Assembly (NCBI RefSeq): GCF_902167145.1
Contig: NC_050103.1
Coordinates: 181,163,625 to 181,227,624, forward strand
Direction: 5' to 3'
Length of the DNA: 64,000 nucleotides
From: Zea mays
Lineage: Eukaryota; Streptophyta; Magnoliopsida; Poales; Poaceae
This document shows, piece after piece, positions 58,366 to 64,000 of the stretch (its first letter is position 1; every line of letters starts with the position of its first letter). The position numbers and the translations under genes are program-made. Below the pieces are notes generated by a model, which saw only the letters and a program-made list of their open reading frames with translations, had not been told where the DNA came from and made no database searches.

Positions 58366-59600
58366 TGAAAGGGAATTAGGCTTACACCTATTTCCTAATT
58401 GATTTTGGTGGTTGAATTGCCCAACACAAATAATTGGACTAACTAGTTTGCTCTAGATTATATGTTCTACATGTGCCAAAGGTTCATCTACAACTATACT
58501 AAATCGACTGTCCGAAATACCGTAGATTATTCCGGACAGGAGAAGCTTTTTGGAAAAACAGGCCAAGCGCGGACCGTCCGGGCCCTTGCGGCGGACCGTC
58601 CGCAACACTAGGATGACCCTCGGACAGAACCAATGCAAAAATCCAAGTCTACACTACGGACCGTCCGGAGGAAAAGCAAGAACCGTCCGAGACCTCGCGC
58701 GGACCGTCCGGCCTCAGGCGCGGACCGTCCGGTAGGTGAGGAACCGAAAAACCCGAAGGTGACGGGTTCGGAAAAATGAATTATAGCGTCCTCGCGGACC
58801 GTCCGGGGTGCACGACCGGACCGTCCGCGACTGGCTTTATCTGACATCTGACGACGCATTAAATGCAATATAGCCGTTGATATAGCCGTTACTGCTGACC
58901 GTTGCGTTCTCAGCCGTTGATCTACAGGGGCGGACCGTCCGGACCAGGCGGGCGGACCGTCCGCGGTCGGCAGAATGGAGCAACGGCTAGGAAGTGGTTG
59001 GTGGCTATAAATACAACCCCAACCACCTCCATTCACTTCACCCAAGCATTCCAACCTTCAACATTCAATACAAGAGCTAGCAATCCATTCCAAGACACAT
59101 TCAAAGCCTCCAATCTCTCCAAGTTCCAAAGTTGAGACAAGTGATCATTAGTGATTAGTGACTTGAAAGAGAGAAAGATCCGTGTGTTATTTGCTGCTCT
59201 TGTCGCTTGGTTTTTGCAATCGTGCTTTCTTTCGATCTTTCTTGCGATCAACTCAATTGTAACCAAGGCAAGAGACACCAATTGTGTGGTGGTCCTTGCG
59301 GGGAAGTTTGTTCCCGTTTGATTGAGAAGAAGAAGCTCACTCGGTCCGAGGGACCGTTTGAGAGAGGGAAAGGGTTGAAAGAGACCCGGTCTTTGTGACC
59401 ACCTCAACGGGGAGTAGGTTTGTGAGAACCGAACCTCGGTAAAACAAATCAGCGTGTCACACTCTTTATTCACTTGCGATTTGTTTTGCACCCTCTCTCG
59501 TGGACTCGATTATATTTCTAACGCTAACCCGACTTGTAGTTGTGATTAACTTTGTAAATTTCAGTTTTGCCCTATTCACCCCCCCTCTAGGCGACTTTCA
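58366..59600 (+). repeat. 3' LTR of the 50373 copia element (1,235 bp)
   Basis: Follows the polypurine tract CAAAAAGGGGGAGAT and ends GGCGACTTTCA before the second CCCTT. TATAAATA at 59006-59013. Confidence 0.93.
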
Positions 59601-60708
59601 CCCTTCGGCATGCTTCGACTGCCTCATCAATTTCTACCTTCGGCTTTCGGAGGCCGAAGCGGGACCAAATGGGTCGCATGATGATTTCTTTAATATCTTC
59701 CCTCGCCTTCAAATCATTTCTCACGTAAAACCACTCTTCCATCCAGGCCCCGGGCCACCTCTTCCGAAACGTTGGCACCAGGTAACTTGCGCTAGAGCGA
59801 GCAACGAAGCTATAGCACCCAAAATTGTTAGGATATTGTTCTTTACCCCAGGGCTTCGTCTCGTACAAAAGTCCGTGCATGCTGCAAAAACATTTTGCAC
59901 TTGGCTCTGACTCCTCACAGCCCAGATGAAGATCCCCATTCTAATAACTGCTTCGGGAGTGATCTAATGAAGGAAAATCTGGTACGTCTTCAAAACTTCA
60001 ACCACAAATCTGCTCAACGGGAATCGAAGTCCAGCTTTGAAGAAGCTTCGGTAGATTACAACTTCGTTTTCTTCGGGAGCAGGAACGGCTCTGTCTACGT
60101 CAGCCCTCACAATAGACATATCTCGAAAATACCTTCCTCTCATATTATCAAGATGACTCTGTTTGATAGTTGATTTCCCGAAGACTGCATGACTTGGTCG
60201 CCAGGGCCGATCTAGAGTCTTCGCCCCCACTCTCCACATCATAGCTGTCACTATCATCAGTATCTCCAAACAAGCCTTCCAGAATTTCTTTAGTAATCTT
60301 CTCTGTATTCGTTTTCGCTATTGACTCAACAAATCCAGCAGTCTTCTCCTCAAGAAGCTTCTCCTCTTCGGTTAGCTTCGTCTCAGCAACTGTCTTCTTG
60401 TCTTGAGACATCTTATCTTCGGAAATGACGAAAATGTGTCCTTCAAACCGAAGCTAAAAAGCTTGAGAGCTATCAAGCGCTAGTAAGCACAAGTTAACAA
60501 ATTGAGAAAATAAGGCAAATGGCACAAGCAGTGTATCAAATGCAGGCGGTGTGAGATCCTATTTATACGCCCAGCACGCTCTGAGTTGGAGGGCCCCTTT
60601 TGTCATTGACTGTTGCTATTCTAGCAAAGGGAAGGTGTTTTTTGGACCTTCGGCTTAGGGCCTTCGTCCATGTCACAATCTGAATTCGTTATTCTAATAA
60701 ATTAATAT

Positions 60709-60721
60709 GGCGAGGGGCTAC
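60709..60721 (+). other. Zeon polypurine tract
   Basis: GGCGAGGGGCTAC directly before the 3' LTR at 60722. Confidence 0.55.
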
Positions 60722-61410
60722 TGTTGGGGGCCTTCATCTTCTGAAGGTCCTCAAAAAACATGATTTAATAATGTTTCTGGAGTGTAATACATGAACAGGT
60801 ACCTTCGGACTCGGATCAGAACCACAGTGTGAGAAGCGCGAACAATACGAAGGTTGACACAGCGCCGAAGCTACGCGCAAGGGAGCTTCGGCATGACAGT
60901 AGGAAAGGGAACCGACTTAAAGGGAAAGGCTATTTAGACCTCGATGAACTTCCTTAGGGTCATTAGCAAATGTAAAGGGCATGGATGTAATTTCACATGG
61001 GCTGCGTCCCGTGCCTATAAATAGATGAACAGTGCCCCCGTATTGTTCAAGCTGACTGGGCAGTTGCTTTTGTGTCACGCTCGTACCTTTGTTTTCTGTC
61101 AAGCCGAAGGTACCAAATGTAATTCAATATTGTCCTTATTTTACGATTATATACTGAGAAATATATATGATAATGTTATTATAATGTTATTATTCACATT
61201 GTTTCTTATGCTTTACATGCTCCATTCGTTGTTAATATTTATACTTATATGTATGTTGAAATGATGAAGGTATGTCCTTCATGACCTTCGTTTGGAGATC
61301 ATTATATCCTTGGGGAAATAATGCTTCGAAGGACGAAGGGCATTAACAAGTAACCTGTTTTGGTGTTGCCTTGTTCTCAATTTATAACATTTGAGAGCAA
61401 GTCCCCAACA
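60722..61410 (+). repeat. Zeon 3' LTR
   Basis: TGTTGGGGGCCTTCATC to GCAAGTCCCCAACA, about 97 percent identical to the 5' copy by eye. TATAAATA at 61016-61023. Confidence 0.9.
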
Positions 61411-61760
61411 ACCGGTTTGAGGTGTGGTTCACTGCATATAAGTAGAGAGAAACTCGGTTTAACTTGAGAAAGAGCAGTTCAACTGCCCAAGCTCAACCGT
61501 CATTGCACAAAGAGGAACTCGATTAAGCTATGAGGAAGGGCAGTTCAACCACCCAAGCTCAACCACCAGAGAGCAAAAGGGGAGAGATGAGCCTTTAAAC
61601 ATTGGGATGCAAAGTGAGATATATGAAAGTGACTGACCACATGCAAAATACATAACCATAGTCACTTAATATACCTCAAAATCTGAATGATTGAACAATT
61701 AATAACATTGTAGATTGTTTTTACACATGAATTTGCTAGAAACTCTAGGAAGCACGTAAA
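61411..61760 (+). repeat. Continuation of the degenerate copia LTR right of Zeon
   Basis: TATA-like GCATATAAGTAGAGAG at about 61433 suits the position expected in the LTR that starts at 43706. Two copies of a block with CAGTTCAAC(T/C)(G/A)CCCAAGCTCAACC lie at about 61480 and 61540. The right boundary is uncertain. Confidence 0.4.
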
Positions 61761-61780
61761 ACAATCTTGTGCCTATGATT

Positions 61781-61915
61781 TCAAGATACACTTCGAGGGT
61801 CAAGGATATTTAGCTCACTTCTCAACGGGAAAAACTTAGTCTCATCAATAGGTTTAGTGAAGATATCAGCTAGATGGTTTATGATGCTCACTACATACAC
61901 TTGAATGACTAACAC
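61781..61915 (-). pseudogene. copia pol C-terminus remnant
   Basis: On the minus strand it reads [20 protein letters not shown] then ELNILDP, the end of a SIRE-type RNase H (compare [15 protein letters not shown] in the intact copy), followed by a TGA at 61783-61781. Only about 40 residues remain. Confidence 0.75.
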
Positions 61916-61925
61916 GGCTCAAAAC

Positions 61926-62918
61926 GGTCCACAGAAGTCAGATCTTTCTAGAATGGAATCGAGGTGTTGCACATGAGTATGAGAGCGATCACTTGCTCTT
62001 GTGGTGCTTGGGTGCCTGTAGAGGCCGACTAAGGGCTCTATTTATAGCCCAAATGACCAAAAGAGTTGTTGCTTGATTGCTGGGAAACTACCTTCTGCGG
62101 GTGCACAGGACTGGGTCCTGTAGTAGCTCCTCCAGGATTATGATTGGGCCCTTCCATCTTTGGTTGGCACTAGACCGTTTTGATCCACCATTAGACCACC
62201 ACATGTTGCATGATCGTTGAAGTAGCCGTTATGCGTCCGGTGTAGTCGTTACTGCGAGGTCTGGTGCACCACCGGACCATCACTATAGAAGGTTCGGTGA
62301 ATTTTTAATGAAATTCCTGAGAGGGAACAATTGCGTATGGTGAGGTCTGGTGCATCGAACCTATGGTCTAACGTTCCAGGCCCTCGAAGCCTTCTAAGGG
62401 GCTCCCTAGACACATGGTACGGTGCATCACTAAACTAGTCCATTGAGCCCCACAACAGCCCAAACTTAGATTTTTGAGCTAATCTTCTCCATTTCATTTT
62501 GGATGATCTTGGGAGCGATTCTATTACTTATACAAACATATTTAGAGCATGTTTTACATGCCTAAGTCAAAGGTTCATACCTTTATCTCATCTCCATTTT
62601 AGTTTTCCTGTTTCAACTCAAACATATGTCTAAAAGCACTTTTTGCTAGAAACTAGGTTATAGAGCAAACTTAAGTGCTAGAAACATTCTAATAGGTGTA
62701 TGCAACATATTCAAAGGTTCAAACCTCACTGTTTTATCCTTTTTTCAAAATGTTGCACTTTATGGCCATGTTTGAGCTCATTTGGACTTGAATCCTTCAA
62801 TTTGCACTTGAGTGAGCTTGTGCTCATACACATAGCAAACCAGTTGGTCCTAGATGTTGTGTTGGTCATTCAATCACAAAAAATTATAGAAATGGATTAA
62901 TTGTCTATTTCCCTTTCA
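61926..62918 (-). repeat. Inverted degenerate copia LTR fragment
   Basis: On the minus strand it starts TGAAAGGGAAATAGAC at 62918 and runs through GGTCCGGTGGTGCACCAG to a TATA box (GGGCTATAAATAGAGCCC near 62040). It then stops about 110 bases later at the pol remnant, so the R/U5 end is missing. It faces the opposite way to the LTR head at 43706. Confidence 0.65.
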
Positions 62919-62991
62919 TAAGTCTTGCATGATTTTGGGCATCATCTATTTGCCTTCTACGAGTTTGGACTACACCTACATTCATAATCTC

Positions 62992-63503
62992 CTAAAGACT
63001 AGGATGCTCCCCAATTAGATGAGACATTATCTTGTTGGTCCACTCATCATAATTCAACTCATTTAAAGTTGGAAGTTTTTCGAGGGGCGCCGAAGAGAAG
63101 TTAGGAACAAAATTGTGAGAATAATCAAATTGAATGTAATGATACTTGTTACCCTTTGATAAGTTCTTGGTTGGTGAAGTCTTGGTGTTGATGTTTACCT
63201 TTTTCATTACCTTTGAAACCAAGGGCTCAACCAAGTCATCATTGTACTCCAATTTCTTCTTCCCTTTTTTCCTTTGCTTCTTCTCCTTTGATCCTTCTCT
63301 TGGCTTCTTCTTCTTCAAGCCCCATCCTCCTTCATATTAAGGAACATCCTTTTGGTGATCTTCATGATAAGGTCTAGTGCCTTGGGATCAACATCTTCAT
63401 CAAATGGCGAGGTTGAGGTGATTTCAACTTCCTCAAGGATGGACATGTCCTCTTTTCTTGGTTCCCCCAACATGATCTTTTTCCTCACTGTGGGAGCGAA
63501 CAA
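62992..63503 (-). pseudogene. copia gag N-terminal remnant, inverted
   Basis: Minus strand, two overlapping frames. First EEVEITSTSPFDEDVD and ITKRMFLNMKEDGA, then after a frame change KKKKPREGSKEKKQRKKGKK, FDYSHNFVPNFSSAPLEKLP and LNYDEWTNKIMSHLIGEHPS. The latter matches the start of SIRE-type Gag in the intact copy ([29 protein letters not shown]). It is degenerate, with no usable start. Confidence 0.7.
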
Positions 63504-63840
63504 GCTTGTGGAGGGTGAAATTGTGGTTTACTGGCTGTCTCATAAGAAAGGGCACAAGCCTTACTAATGCAAGGTGAAGATCGGGGAAAAGCAAAAGAAA
63601 AGGCCAACAAGCAAGATCTCTAACACCTACATCAACAAAGTGGATAAAACGCGGCTACACCATACTTCATCAAAAAGAAGAAGAATCGAAAGATGATAGC
63701 CATCAAGGCCATCAAGCAAACCAACAAGAGAAAGGGGGGCAAACACATTTGGGTGCCAAAGGAGATTATGTCAACCATGAAAAGCACCAATAAGGTTTGG
63801 GTCCTGAGAGGGAAGTGTGAAGTACGAAGGACTTCGGGAA
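63504..63840 (+). pseudogene. copia gag C-terminal remnant on the plus strand
   Basis: Plus-strand fragments read SHKKGHKPY (a degraded zinc knuckle), CKVKIGEKQKKRPTSK, and GGKHIWVPKEIMSTM plus TNKVWV. They resemble the end of SIRE-type Gag ([20 protein letters not shown] in the intact copy). It joins the inverted N-terminal remnant head to head near 63503. 63841-64000 shows nothing recognisable. Confidence 0.6.
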
Positions 63841-64000
63841 ATTTAGAGACGGAAAAATGGGATGTATATCATGGGATGCTTCATATTAGATCAAGTCTAT
63901 TGCTAAGTGAGTTAGTGAAAATTTTGGACCCAAATTCCCCACCCATGACTAAGGTAACTAGTTTTATTATAAATTCTTGTCTTTAGATATGCATATCTAA

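Larger units (their letters stand above)
50373..59600 (+). mobile_element. Ty1/copia element, SIRE lineage (Ji/Opie-like, second LTR type), defective
   Basis: LTRs 50373-51606 and 58366-59600, target duplication CCCTT at 50368-50372 and 59601-59605, total 9,228 bp. The LTR type is different from the other two copia elements (TGAAAGGGAATTAGGC, ending GCGACTTTCA), with CGGAC-C-GTCCG repeats. gag and pol are both broken. By eye the LTRs differ at about 19 positions (about 1.5 percent). Confidence 0.93.
47951..60411 (-). pseudogene. Zeon reverse-strand multi-exon gene, decayed and split by a copia element
   Basis: Reads from MSQDKKTVAETKLTEEE at 60411 down to a TAG at 47951, with 50373-59605 being the nested copia and one copy of its CCCTT duplication. 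N-terminal acidic/Lys-rich part; then a domain with YRSFFKAGLRFPLSRFVVEV, MGIFIWAVRSQ and WMEEWFYVRNDLK, the 'putative gypsy-type transposon' family. It continues at 50371 with VRLKYTFRFGDQF, then a basic Lys/Ala region and a long coiled coil (49710-48172). At least one intron is supported (donor AAG|GTACAAAA near 49056, acceptor TATAG near 48976), with more near the 3' end. Damage: stop at about 59964-59966, frameshifts near 60230, 59915, 49935 (in an A run) and 48720. It parallels the open reverse-strand gene in Grande. Confidence 0.75.
44660..61410 (+). mobile_element. Zeon-type non-autonomous Ty3/gypsy element, split by a copia insertion
   Basis: LTRs 44660-45352 (693 bp) and 60722-61410 (689 bp), flanked by GCCGG and ACCGG (four of five bases match). 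Without the nested copia it is about 7.5 kb. It has a primer site, a gag ORF, no pol, and a reverse-strand multi-exon gene in its 3' half. Gag-only structure and size fit maize Zeon, the non-autonomous partner of Cinful. The LTRs differ at about 21 positions by eye (about 3 percent), so it is older than the copia inside it. Confidence 0.8.

Noticed and set aside
43706..62918. Possible single large element with inverted TGAAAGGGAAA ends
   Set aside because: The flanking 5 bases differ (CTCCC and TAAGT), the internal pieces are in conflicting orientations, and both ends match copia LTR starts.

Overview
The window is plant nuclear DNA, almost certainly from maize or a very close Zea relative. 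The evidence is nested LTR retrotransposons of maize-type families (Grande-, Zeon-, Huck-, Tekay- and Opie/Ji-like), a Helitron with the termini typical of maize Helitrons, and a Stowaway MITE. Family names come from remembered structure and ends, not from a database search. I see no intact ordinary host gene, no tRNA or rRNA gene and no CRISPR array.

Layout. (1) 1-16006 is the right-hand part of a three-level nest. A Grande-type Ty3/gypsy element (1-9242, + strand, 5' part outside the window) sits in the 5' region of a Tekay-like element (9243-13955, - strand), which sits in the gag of a Huck-like element (13956-16006, - strand). (2) 16007-16987 is flanking DNA with a Stowaway MITE. (3) 16988-43315 is a minus-strand Helitron of about 7.0 kb net. 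Its ends are TCTCTACTACTCC at 43315 and CTAG at 16988, inserted between A and T. It carries fragments resembling a p23-type co-chaperone and a PWWP-family protein, plus unrecognised exon-like pieces. It has been split by a solo LTR (17371-18692, TSD AAAAC), a decayed copia element (19840-28817, TSD CTTCG) and a very young intact copia element (33982-42971, TSD GCGGC). (4) 43706-64000 is a patchwork of degenerate copia LTR, gag and pol pieces in both orientations. A Zeon-type non-autonomous gypsy element (44660-61410) is inserted there, and it is split by another copia element (50373-59600, TSD CCCTT).

How the parts work. The only apparently functional autonomous element is the copia copy at 33982-42971, with open gag (796 aa) and pol (about 1068 aa) and near-identical LTRs. 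Zeon encodes only Gag and would depend on enzymes from a relative. The most interesting content is in Grande and Zeon. Each carries, between its gag/pol region and 3' LTR, an extra gene on the opposite strand with introns, a conserved N-terminal domain of the 'putative gypsy-type transposon' family, and a C-terminal coiled coil. In Grande this gene is open across four exons with canonical splice sites and has its own TATA-like box. In Zeon it is broken by mutations and by the copia insertion.

Relative ages from LTR substitutions counted by eye: 33982 copia about 6 per 1.26 kb; 50373 copia about 19 per 1.23 kb; 19840 copia about 28 per 1.2 kb; Zeon about 21 per 0.69 kb. The order agrees with the nesting.
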